Below, one piece after another: positions 12,001 to 19,500 of a stretch of DNA of 34,761 bases. Origin of the DNA: Ministeria vibrans ATCC 50519 (Eukaryota > Opisthokonta > Filasterea); contig CALSCP010000538.1 of NCBI GenBank assembly GCA_943704425.1, forward strand, positions 8,052 to 42,812, given 5' to 3'. Made by a program: the position numbers and the translations under genes. The notes below the pieces were generated by a model. It saw only the letters and a list, made by a program, of their open reading frames with translations, did not search any database and was not told where the DNA came from. Within the stretch, counting starts at the first letter, position 1, and each line of letters starts with the position of its first letter.

Positions 12001-12534
12001 CTCGACGACTCCCTTGAATTTGTCGACTCGACGCGAGCATCAGCAAGCAGGACTGCCACTGAGCGCACCACGACCTCTCTCCAAGGCATGTCACAAAGTA
12101 GTTTGGACACATTGCATCGCCGTGAAGAGCCAGCCGGAACGCCCACGGGCAAAGCCACCGTCGACGAAGACGACCCCAATTTTGGCTATGTCGAAACCTC
12201 TCGCGAGCCCACCTACGCATATGGGAACGGCGAGTCGGCACGTGCACAAGTCATGTCGCCACCCCGTGCTCGCAAACCCATTGGCTCCGTCTACGACGAC
12301 GACGACGACGAGGAACGCGACCATGTTGACCTCGATTATGTTTCTGGCGCCCCGCCAGCGTCTCACCCTACCGCTGGCAAGCGTCGCGTAAGCTTTGACA
12401 GTGACTATGGCGTGGATGCTGGCTCTAGGCAAGACCAGTCGTCCCACAACGCCGCTCCTCCGTCGACTGCCTCCGACTTTGTGTTCCACTTCAACGAAGA
12501 CGGAGAAACGCAGCTCGAAGATGAAATGTTTTAA
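1..12534 (+). CDS. Giant Ig-like/IgGFc-binding repeat transmembrane receptor (5' partial)
   Basis: The frame is open from base 1, so the true start lies upstream; the TAA stop is at 12532. About 29 repeats of roughly 85 residues carry the He_PIG-like pattern 'W-S-L..P.GMTI...TG.L.W', in blocks of about 14, 9 and 6. Between blocks lie two domains (about 3715-5035 and 7855-9190) resembling the N-terminal domain of IgGFc-binding protein, each with 'TG.....RP..V.GGH.C..VP' and a following 'PP..TWG'. Each is followed by an Asp-rich motif (5074-5166 and 9229-9321) and a Cys-containing HYR-like stretch ending in 'DGCGNT'. A poly-Leu transmembrane helix is at 11284-11346, followed by five cysteines and basic residues. 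A charged Glu/Arg coiled coil (about 11475-11850) and an acidic tail complete a cytoplasmic region of about 390 residues. No intron is visible in 12.5 kb. It is probably a type I adhesion receptor; ligand and role are unknown. Confidence 0.85.
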   Translation: MVSDGTPPISWSLSGAPAGMTIDSATAEIQWTPTTAQGDTSAVVTITATSSVGFDTASFTAAAYFPPLLDRASFPSSPVQLLAGQSFALQPTVLNGSQPLTWSLTTAPTGMTINSVSGAIAWSDTQNASSYTVTVSLANLVNSDAVSFTIDVLDAPVIDTASLPTSAVNVETDAAYSLQLGVERGSTPITWTIDAAGQPTSMTIGTTSGLLEWTPATSLDAGQTYTVTINAANAVASDSFTLTLNVFDAPLLNASSLPPNVTDIAFASSFQASPSLASGTPPFSWSLSVAPAGMTIHTLTGAISWLNANSSGANTVTVLVQNPAASNALTFTLNVLAVPTINIISVVSLASVEILQSFSMTPSISDGTPPISWSLSGAPAGMTIDSATAEIQWTPTTAQGDTSAVVTITATNSVGFDTASFTAAAYFPPLLDRASFPSSPVQLLAGQSFALQPTVLNGSQPLTWSLTTAPTGMTINSVSGAIAWSDTQNASSYTVTVSLANLVNSDAVSFTIDVLDAPVIDTASLPSSTVDVQVGVTYSLQLATSSGSSPITWRFLQGDRDNMTLDATSGLLEWTPSPSQADILVTVVFGAENPVALATSFVTIRVFAAPIIDAVSLEVLYVAQHTPLVAQATLAQGTTPVTYNLTSGPTGMTVDASTGEILWNNTAVVGDYAAVISVTNSVASSSLSFTVRVLEAVHIDRRGSSEHNFVFYFATPNLEFRLLIGADQGSEPMNWSLERAPTNMTINSTTGELAWVPQTSDLFVNYEVAMLLTNPVSSNSRSIIVAVREPPELEADTPAANLTVERGQLFTATLVATLATQFTGVDYEFSLPISLPNMTVDATSGVIEWPNTNVEGVFTFTGRVSSLLGHNDRVFSLVVAETPRFVAIPSSIASAIDEPFSLQLELSSGSPPFRQVLDEAPTGMTLSETGLLQWLSPHDIGSPFTVRVSISNAVGGDQITTSLSIQSRVAISSLGVPTNAIQSGSPYTLQFALSSGTPPVAWSLLQGPPGALLASDTGLLVWTVPSGVDSPYNVTLSATNDVSSATLSFLLTVLDPPAIDPDSVPSAAIQVTPGSSVSLSPALLTGTSVTWSLANTPPFGVQIDVNTGAVQWLSATRAGSPHVLTIVASNGIGTDSVVVVVEVRLAPVIAGIPDTTVHLYENFPHVHHLGLVTGGVASWSLDAGAPAGLTIVNNTGLLSWPAPQLESNGEPYTVSVTASNAVGSDTQSFNIVVETPPSLNNGASTPDMSGTTFYVVFSENHGNVGDLYVLVAAQEGTDATVTVTMASQSFSTQVTASALGTPVRVDLPSQARASTASIVSAGVHIASDTRISVVAFDTASSNGNLFAGSFAVLPSDVLGTDYRVMAYGATDAADGARSQFTVMATQDNTTVTVVPPSNELLFINSQVVFGTMTVTLNAFETIAATAVLASPGDVTGSIIFADRPLVVVGGHQCAQVPRDKSACNLLAQQIPPIRTWGTEVVTQAFSGTQTGGDMVRVLTASATSSTQVSYSINGATPVVVSVIGFVQFALPADATLWVGETSSPREGILVAQFAQSASVTVPTNTVGAPVMALVPPVEQWGALVSIALPQWTGASEALLVYSRTAARSGVLVNNTAVSGWTTVGTSDYSVAHVSLASATGARRVTVRNSQLNNGVGVVAYGLGNLVAYGYSAGFRLSPVRSACVMSAGSPEDGLDNDCDGRIDEEIANGIDDDNDGRIDEDLVASALVVTRAVNDTLLACSLVNATSNLQPSIVAVSSLCVLAAGGVSPSLLVTPSTVPPNTACAAFDYHLNSFAVVDGCGNTFADQQFLFPAEPIIDTNTLPASLVTLNEGDAFTALPLLVQGTAPTLWTLTNSPADMAIDAETGALAWTPASPIGSPHTVEVNVANDAGSDTFTFVIVVRAIPVFVAVASPRPTIPAVTPTFGLSLSLVRGFQPVNYTLDTAPAGMTIDRVLGEVVWTSPTQVGSPHTVTARATNSLGSDTVTFLLPVQVAPTIDVTGVSDPIYIALGSPWTFQLSAGSGTAPLSWFILSGAPAGMTINNATGRLSWPTPATQPVTPFAVTVSVGNDAAAATIALNLAVEQPPIIDTDGLPATPVAAGVPFTLATNTSTGDAPLAWTLLAGPAGMTASPSSGEVSWPSPTSAGSPHMVLLNVRNRVGASNVSFSLVVHDRPTVDLSSVPSPSATATAGDSYELQLSASGGTAPLVWSLLTGPPGMTINATSGLLTLPVATSTGSPYTVEVSLTNDVGITPISFGLVVLDSLSVSPPAELASTSLLQLLEGNALSLAFGVGSGSGTLTWSVSSDAPGLTIDSSSGLLSWPSAVASATAYTTTVTVVNAVSNESFSFSMEVFTQVRINSLSLPTSGVAIRSATQLHFFATTTSGTGTITWSLASAPSGMTISGSTGETTWPVPLSSAGTPYNVTFVATNPVSSDIVEIALLVHDVPTISTGPADTSIATGSTLTLSLVTSSGSSPLAWSLESAPAGMVVVEATGALLWPTASTAGSPHTVRAVVRNDVGNATTSFVVTVLDSVVFDSSSITGLTAFERFPLRVQAATSAGTGTFTWSLSGAPSGMTIDATTGLIEWLDPRLASTPYTFTVGIANDVSSDSADGDVLVTDSPPLSATEGVLDNVGDAFLVAFMPNRNDGQTSATDALVLDLGAFGVDVQVNVTSADGQLLVPTQQVLAGSLTSVTVPSSGRMSEGVLESKGILVSTSSPVSLAMLNTKTDSSDGSLVSPSDTLGFEYYVVAWPGKAASSFKSMFGVVALDDDTTIAIHSPVELVIDGVVVAPFTTTTVDMESLKTLSVVAQNASDDVTGTRINANRPVAVYGGHECASVPLSAATCSHLVEQLPPTTTWGKNFYAATATAIADYPTTLRIFASSNDTTLTVWDSSATPSVTLTTTLAAGEVVDYTPTSGDADVHISTSNPVLVAQFLSSPEAVLSGTSTSTGGASMLVVTPHEQGLNRVSLPAFGSFGTATVATVFVATSRTDGILVNNAAVATNLWTPVGALGTVSVARVPVTPGATVQVSHSTVTVPLSVSLYGLDSAQSYFESLGSRFAPIASVCTTNSASAPANGLDDDCDGRIDEELFNGLDDDGDGRIDEDLAIEPLSVSMLANGTIDDCNATPQGPVVTSEATLCVFVGGISLVNYTDTYEPQGSTCLTASRIVRTWTVTDGCGNTRTQQQVLDAASPGFDPASVPSPSASVDEAGTYTLQPTVRGTEPFSWSLGASAPAGMTIDSATGAIEWTGATTDGSPYNVTLIVSNVHGTATASFQLIVRAAPVIDSTSVPSPSLTVATGKSVVLQPAVSAGFQPVSWSLTAHPAGMTIDSSTGAIAYGSASSSGSPYAVTIVVGNSVSSDSLSFVLFVLDPPQISSNGIPAPQAIVSSATEYTLTPQLTAGTGTLVWSLPSRPSGMRVDSGTGVVTWPTPTATAVAHNVTLAVTNGIDSDSVSFQLLVLQVPLVDLTSLPYPNASIAAEAVYSVTPALTTGTGSLTWALNVAPNGMTINPSTGTLEWPSPTTVNSPHTVDLTVTNEVGSQSISFALIVVTTPSVDTSSVDPNLPPVSSANSFTYDPDVAVGGTGPFTYSLPPGSGAASGGLTIHPTTGVLSWSSPSAVGSPHNITVVVSNAVGADSFAVYITVLDPPVLDTTTLPDVNDTVIVGVAYSLQPQLSSGTGNITWQLPDHPAGMIIDPLTGMVNWTNPQAAVVGRRRTVGTSSPYTTTIAAVNAVGNSSHTFLLVVSTSDPSLGGQGLNDSGLAWWIWLLIALLLLLLLLLLICCCCCGRRRRRDKDALSKYRPQMEERSNMIELQENPMKMSALSEAEERRRMASEEEDRRRREQEQQDREEALRQVELERARRTEEERRRARQAELDAEAERERREAEAREREEEIWRRKQEEERLRAAREREARRRDEESAEVERARERALEEQRAREEEERRRKRIAMFGALGDDAFELFGEPVGHVRSKQQMVASVEREGGIVLKRDNVMEDRRAVLDDSLEFVDSTRASASRTATERTTTSLQGMSQSSLDTLHRREEPAGTPTGKATVDEDDPNFGYVETSREPTYAYGNGESARAQVMSPPRARKPIGSVYDDDDDEERDHVDLDYVSGAPPASHPTAGKRRVSFDSDYGVDAGSRQDQSSHNAAPPSTASDFVFHFNEDGETQLEDEMF
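5..492 (+). repeat. Near-identical coding repeat, copy 1
   Basis: This 488-bp block recurs 1,086 bp downstream (1091-1578) with two differences that I can find, at 150 (Ser/Asn change) and 417 (synonymous). Sequence on both sides diverges immediately, although only four bases are visible on the left. It encodes about two Ig-like repeats of the giant receptor. Confidence 0.9.
1091..1578 (+). repeat. Near-identical coding repeat, copy 2
   Basis: Second copy of the block at 5-492, in the same frame. The protein repeats following the two copies (from 493 and from 1579) are clearly different from one another, so the identity is confined to the block. Confidence 0.9.
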
Positions 12535-12643
12535 ATATTCGCGTCCGTTTTTATATTCTTATTTTATCATTGTTTTGTTATTTTCTTTCAATGAACTCCT
12601 TTAGGACTATACAGTTCATTTTGAATTATTAATTTGAATGATC

Positions 12644-12667
12644 AATAATAATAATAATAATAATAAT
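12644..12667. repeat. (AAT)8 microsatellite
   Basis: Eight perfect AAT units lie in the 3' flank of the giant receptor gene. Similar (TAA)n runs occur at about 13449-13469 and 29697-29708, always outside coding exons. Confidence 0.9.
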
Positions 12668-13405
12668 ATTGTTAATAATTTTTTTTATCGAAAAGTCAAA
12701 TGAATTAAAGTGATCATTTTATTTTTCTGTTCTCTTTGACTCGGGTCTCGCGCCTTACTGGACGTGCTCCCTCCTCTTCCGGTGTCTCCGTTGTTTTCTG
12801 GCCTCGGACATCCCCCTGTAAGTGCCGTGTGTGTGTGTGGCAAAAACGGTCTTTTTCCCGAATGGGCTTTGGATGTGCAGTCTAAATCGGATGTCTCCAC
12901 TGCCCTGCCGCACGCCCCTACGCTGTCGCGTGAAACCACATGCTTCTTGAACATGTCTATCTGCAGAGATTACTCTCAGAGAGAGCGAGAGAGAGAGAAA
13001 ATAAGAAGAAGAAAAAAAAAAAAAAGTGAGTGTGTCAAGCACAACAGGTTTGTGTCTCTCGCTCTCTCTCTCTCTCGCGCGCTCTCTCGCTCTCTCTCGC
13101 TCTCCCCTCGCCCTCCCCCCTTGTCTTCCTGGTAGCCTCCGCGCCCCTGCACGTCCCTGCTGGTGCACTTCGCCCCCAGGCGTCTGTGATGACTGTCTGT
13201 GTTGGGCTGTGCTCTCTCGCTCTGCTCTGCCCTTCAAAACTGCAGAGCACTGCTCAGACAAGATCTACGCTCGTACGCAGCCCTGCCCCGATGATCCGCC
13301 CTTGGTGCGCGCAGGTCGACCTGCCAAGCCCTGCTGATGCTGCCCACCCACACCCCGAGTGTCTTTACCCCCATCACTTGTTCCCAATGAGACATCGCTC
13401 TTTCG

Positions 13406-13407
<2 letters not shown>

Positions 13408-13441
<34 letters not shown>
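13408..13441. repeat. Poly(T) tract, 34 bases
   Basis: An uninterrupted T34 run lies about 80 bp before the first visible exon of the RNF213-like gene. No target-site duplication or element body next to it was recognised, so there is no sign that it is a retroposon tail. Confidence 0.9.
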
Positions 13442-13444
<3 letters not shown>

Positions 13445-13522
13445 AATGATAATAATAATAATAATAATATTAATAAGACGTATTATTATTAATTATTATT
13501 GTATTAATAATTTATTTTGCAG

Positions 13523-16500
13523 CCAAATGTAAAACTTCGCGGATTCAAAAAGGTGTTTTGCTTCATGCTGCATGGTTCGCCAGACTTGACGAGCCGCGAT
13601 GTGCGGTGGCAGTGCGAGCAGGCGGAAGCAAAGCAGCGTCTTGACGACACTCAAGGACCCAACCTACTCAACGTGGTGGTCTTCGAGGAAGCTGACGCGA
13701 CCGAGAACAAGGACTCGCTCAAGGTACATTGATATTAATAATCATCCTTTTTATGCTGGGACCGAGGCATTCAGTTTTGGACGAGACGCAAAAAAAAAAC
13801 CTTAATGATTTTGTTGTTGTTGTTGTTGTTGTTGGGTGTGTTTTTCTTCTTTTTACAGGTGTTTCATTACTTTCATGACGAGCGACGCGTGGGCTCGCTC
13901 CAGCTGATGAACAATCCACAAGACGTGGCACAGAGCAACCGCATGTTGATGGTGTTTCGCGGCAAGCCGTGTGTGTCCGACCTGCAAGATTTGGCCCTCG
14001 AGTCAATCAAACTGAGTGTGGGTCAGTCCATTTCGCCCAGGAATCAGCTGCAGCTCGAGAACTTTTGCCGTGCGTACAGCCATCTCATTGACACGCATCG
14101 ATGGTTCGCCGAGACCTTTGGTTTGCGCGACTTTTATCACTTGATTCGCTTTTTGCGACGCAAGTGCCAGAGCAAGGAGCGCATCCTGAGCATCACACCC
14201 AACATGCTGATTATGGCACTGTTGCGAAACTTCAACTGTGAGCCGGATCACTTCCGCGTGATTGTCGAGTGCTTCCTGGTCAACTCGAAGGTGCCCCTCT
14301 CGACCGCCGAGAAGTTTTTCGAGCCGGTTTTCAGTGTGTTCAAGAGTGCGCTCACCGACTACCATCGCGAAGGGGGCAACCTCAACGACACGTCGGTGCG
14401 TCCCAAGCTGCTCATTGACCGCACGCACGACGATGGCGCGTTGCGATTGCTTGACGCAGTGGGTGTGCTCCCACGCGACGATGTGGACGTCTTTGAGTTG
14501 AGCATGTTCACTGGAAGTCGCACCGAGGTGGATCGGATCCAGCTGATCACGCGCATTGTTGCAGCCATGGAGCACGGGCGCACCATTGTCATGGTGAACA
14601 CACAGGCCATCCACGCGTCCTTCTTTGATCTGTTCAACCAACACTATACGACTACCGTCTTTGGCAGCAAGGAGGTCTTTTTTGCCACCATTCCCGTGGG
14701 CACCACCATTCGCTACTATCCTGTGCACCCCAAGTTTCAATGTATTGTGCACATGCGCGAGTCCGAGTTGCACGCGTGTCCCAAGGCCTTCCGCGATCGC
14801 TTTGAGAAGTACACGGTGGACATTCGCAGTGCGCTCGAGTACGCATGCAACATGGCTCACACGAGCGCGCGCAAGACCATCCAGTGGCACAGTGAGCGCT
14901 TGCACAACCTTGTTGACGAACTTGCCGACTCGTGTGTGGCTGTTGATGACGATCGACTGCGCGAGACGGCCGATGCGCTTGTGCTGGATTCGATTGCGTT
15001 TGAGACACTGCACAGTGCTGCTGCTGTTGCTGCTGCTCCTGCTGCTTCTTCTTCTTATTCTTCTTCTTCTGCTGCCGACCAAGGTGTGGCCGCTGCTGCC
15101 GATGTCAACAGTACAGCCACCTTCCAAGAAGTGCGCCTGTCGCCTGCAACGTGGTTTTCACAGCGAGCCCACGCAGGCGATGAGGACGTGTTTGTCGAGT
15201 GCAGCCAGACGGTGACCGACGCGGGTGCACATTGTGAACCAGCTCGCTCCGCCTCCGCCGCCCTGGCACACGACTTTTTGCACTACCACAGTACACACGA
15301 GCGCAACATGGTGCACCTGGCATCGCGTTTGTTGCAGACGGTACCGTCCGAGATGGTTCTTGTGAATGCGGGACTGCTCAAGAATTACCTCGCCGACTAC
15401 TTTGATTCCATGGGGCATTTGGACATTTCCCAGATGGTGCGTGTCGTACGCGAGCGTGCACACGATGCGGACGTGCACGGCGAGGCACACAAGTACCTTG
15501 TTGTTGCGACATCGAATACGGCGTTGCTGCAGCTGCCTCACGGCGCCGACGAACATTTTGACTGCACGACGACACATGTGCGCTCGCTCACCGAGTTCCG
15601 CACTCAAATTGCCTTTGAGACACATTTGCGCGCTCATTTGGCGGACACGAACGACTCGCGCACCTTTGTACTTGCACTGAACATGAGTGAGGTGTCGCCA
15701 ATGCTGCTGAATCATGCGCGACGCATTGTCGAGCAAGAGACGAAGAACGCCGCCCGTCGCTTGGCAGGTGCGTCCGACTTGCAAAGTCCCATCAAGACGG
15801 TCGTGTTGTTGTGTCATTTCCGAGCGGGTTCGCAGTTGCGCTCGCGTTACTCTCTCAACTCGGCCGGCGGCTGGGAAACAGTTGTGGTCGACTGTTCGAG
15901 CATGACCACCCGATTTCCAATTGCTCGCTTTGCGCAACACGTTTTGCTGGGCGATTCACCGCAACTCGAGCCATTTGCGCCTCGTCGCGCAAGCACCCTC
16001 GCCGTCGTGCGTCACTTGTATTTCTCGCGCACATTGCCAGCGGCGCAACGCGCGAGCGTCATCGACGAGCTCCTGGAGCGCATGCCGGGTCTTCATCGAG
16101 CAATGAATGAGCGCATGGAAGAAGCATTCCCGCTCACATTGCAACGTGAGCTGCTCCAGCGGTGTGCAGCCAAGCTGGCAAGTGGCGAAACGGTTGAGTC
16201 CATCGGTGAGCAGGTGGCGCACTTTTTTGATCGAGCGGTGGTGTTGACGGCAGCGACGGTTCTTCGTTTTGTTATGGGCCCACGCGCGGGTGCACGCGGG
16301 GCAGGGTTGCTGGAGCGACTGGACGAAGGCCAACACACCGTGGAAGGCATGCTTGCCTTTGCTGAGGTTGTTGTACGCTCGCAACCGTTTCCCGACGTGC
16401 TCGAGCTAATGCTGCGCTCTGAGGAGCCCACCATGAGCGATCCGGTTGCCACGTCGGCGGCCCGAACGTACGTGTCGCTTCCGCTAAGCCAGCATGTGAT

Positions 16501-19500
16501 CCGGCGCATTGAGGGAAGTGTGCAGCAGTGGAAGATGCAGTCGGATGCGGTGCTGAGTGCGCGTGGGTTGTTTGAGAGTGTCCAACAGGACGCAGTGGTT
16601 GCGCCTGCGTTGGAAGTGCTTGCACGTCATCCAACGTTGTGTTACGCCTACGCGCGTGACCTCATTGTGGGCTCGCTGTTTGCCGGTCAGCTGACGGGCG
16701 ACGTGTCGCAGACGCTGCTCACCTCGGTAGACTTTGTGTTTGAGTGTTTTCGTGCGATGGTCGATGTGGAGACGGGGGCCGTCGTCAAGGAGGAGAAGAG
16801 CATTGCAGCGAGCGTCTGTGACTTGCATGTCGTGTTCGAGCGTAGTCGCGAGCACCTTATCACACTGCTGCTGACGCTCGAGCCGCTGTGTACCTTCTTT
16901 GACGATGTCGCTGTTGCACTCGAGTCATTGTCGACGCATTTGAAAGACTCGCAGTCCATTACGGGCGTGTGCTGTGATTTCTATCGTTGGGGCTTTGCCC
17001 AATTGTGGTCACAAGTTGCGTCGCTCAACTCGAGCGTCCGGCGCACCCTCTGGATTCATGTTGCCGAGCTTGTCAGTGCCCAGTTGGCTTCGGATGTGGA
17101 GCGAGTCGAGTCACTATTGCCCGAGTCGGCTGCCACGCAGCTTGTTTTGCTGCGTCTGTGCGTTGTGTTATTGCGCTTTACAAGCGCTGACGCAGCGGCC
17201 GCCTCGGCCACGGCGCAGTTTGTTGGTGATCACATGGCCGAGACCAGCTTTCCGGTGCTTTGCCGCGGCTTTGTGACCGCCATTGGCAACAAAGACTTCA
17301 TTTTGGACGCGGACTCGCGTCGTCGTGCGCTCGAGGCGGCCCTGACCATTCTCGTGGATGCTTCATCAATGCTCAGCGAAGTGTTTGTACGCGATCTTCT
17401 TGCCACTCTGGACGGATCATCTCAAGTGCGTGCGTGGTCGCTTCTCTCTGGTGAGCCTCCATTGGTTGATGCCAGGAGTGTTCAGCCTGACAAAGTAGAA
17501 GAGGCATCGAAACAGGCAGAAGTTGAGGAAGGAGAGGAGAAGAACAAGGCGGAGGAGGAGGAGGAGGAGGAGGAGGAGGGGATGGAACTGCCGACAGAAG
17601 CAGGCGGGTCTGTGGCAATTCAAATCCGTAGCTCTGTACGAGACTGGTTGGTGGCGAAACTTGTTGGGGTGGGTGCTGGCGGTGGTCGGGTGGAGGCGTA
17701 CGCGAAGGAGCTTCACGATGTGGTTGCTTGTGTGTTTACAGCGTCACGACAAGCGACGACAAACGACCGGGTCGACGAGTTGTCTCACTTCACGGGCGAT
17801 CTTGGCATTCCGTTGCTGGACAGTGTGTACACTGTGCAGCGTGATGCGCTCCTTTCCAACGTCCAGCCGACGTTGCGCAGCCTTGTGGCCGAGACGACAG
17901 CATGCGAGCGCACCGAGCGACAGCTGCGTCGCGATGTGCTCTCGCTCGACGACGGAGACGATCAGCAGGTTGTGGGCGAGTGGTTGTGCGAGCTTGTTCG
18001 CACTGCGGTGCTTCATGACCTTGTTGTGATTGTGGCGGCGCGTGGAGTTGCCTCGTCGGCAGGCACGTACCTGACGAACACGGATGCAGACCATAGTATT
18101 CGCGCTTGTGTTGAACGTGTACTTGCTGAGCGACCGGGTGCAACGCGGCTGTTTGTCGCGTCGATGCTTGACTGTCTTGGTGGTCACGAGGCATTTGTGG
18201 CACACGTGCGCGGTGATGTGCCTCAATGGCCACTCGTGTCGGTGGCCATTCGTGACAGTTGCCTGACCGACGTACAGCCTCGCCACGTGCGTGCCTTTGA
18301 CTTTTCCTTCGTCGATGGCAACGACGAAGCATCGCGAGCACAAGCGCTGCTCTACACCTCTCTTTGTGAAGCGCTCGCACGCACCGCCTCGAAGCGACAA
18401 GCTGACCATGGCGGTGAGCTAGTGTTGCGTGCAGTGGTCGCCGACGAGAGTGTGAGTGTCCTTGATGCGCGTCGCATCGTCGTGCTGGCGAGCTACCACG
18501 CGTGTTTACGTGCGTCTCGTTCGTATGCGGCTGCCAACGTTCTTGTTGACGCGCTGCGCGAGCCTCTTCTGCTCACTGCCGTTGAGTGCAAGGTGTTGTT
18601 GTGGCTGCTGGACCGCGAGCGATTGCGTGTGATGGCGCCGTACGGACAAAACCAGCTGGTGGACCTGCTGCTTGACGAGCAGAGTGGAGCGCGCGACGTG
18701 ACACGGACGGCTATAATCAATGTGTTGGCGACCGTTTTTGGGACGGAGCCGCGCAGTACACCATTGCATGCAGCTCTGTGGCACGCGCAGGACATGGTGG
18801 GCACGTACGGGCTGGGCATGACGAACAACTCGCGCATGGAGACCCTCGGTCTGGGTCATCGCGGAATTCTGGACTGCTACACCATTCTCAACGAACAGGG
18901 GGTGTCGCACCGTCGCTTGACTGGTGTGTCGCAGACTACGCTGCACATCATCTACTTCCACCTTTTCGGCATGATGTCGCTGCAGCTGCTTGCGTGTGAC
19001 GATGCTGAGACGGTGTACACGCGCGAACTGTTCAGTCATCGTGCTACAGACGGGGATCCGTCGTATCCCTTGGTGACCGATCCATCAATGCGCTTGCGCA
19101 ACTTTGTGTGGCAACGTGCGAGTGTCTCGCTGACGCACTTACAGTCGCACTTGAGTCTTGATGACGACCAGACGCACGCGCTCAATGTGCGACTGCTTGA
19201 ACATTTGCGAGACTACTCGCGAACCGATTGTCAGTGCGTTTTTAAGTCGAGCGAGGCGCGTCGTGCTTATGAGTTGGCGGCGTACGAAAACGTGTTTCAG
19301 CGCCTTGTGGCGTCGACGTCGGCACAGGATCTGTTAGACGAGCGGGCGCGTGCCGAAGAGACGCACGCCGCAGAGTCCATTGCGATTGTGCGGCTGCGTC
19401 GCGCAGTGTTCAAGCGAGCGGGTCAGCCGCATCAGCATGTGTTGTCGCTTTTGGATGCGGCTGTGCACTCGGGCGTCACCAGCGAGCCAGAGAAGCTAAG

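Larger units (their letters stand above)
12535..13522. other. Non-coding spacer, low complexity
   Basis: No convincing exon is seen. It holds the 3' flank of the giant receptor gene (AT-rich, with eight AAT units at 12644-12667), a mixed GC-rich stretch with a GTAAGT donor-like site at 12818, (GA)n and (CT)n tracts around 12975-13105, a run of 34 T at 13408-13441, and an AT-rich (TAA)n stretch leading to the acceptor at 13522. The donor-like site could end a non-coding 5' exon of the next gene, giving an intron of about 705 bp, but nothing upstream of it resembles the expected AAA+ sequence. Confidence 0.6.

Noticed and set aside
12953-13025. ATG at 12953 with donor GTGAGT at 13026 as first exon of the RNF213-like gene
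   Set aside because: The exon would end in phase 1 while the next exon starts in phase 0, and it codes only Arg/Glu/Lys low complexity.
12755-13446. Short open frames in the spacer before the RNF213-like gene
   Set aside because: They translate (GA)n, (CT)n and poly(T) tracts. None shows a Walker A or joins in phase to the exon at 13523.
13805-13858. ATG at 13805 as start of the RNF213-like protein, giving a Leu/Phe-rich 'signal peptide'
   Set aside because: The segment is (TTG)n followed by a T-rich tract ending in ACAG, i.e. the end of an intron. The upstream exon 13523-13723 joins at 13859 and restores family sequence.
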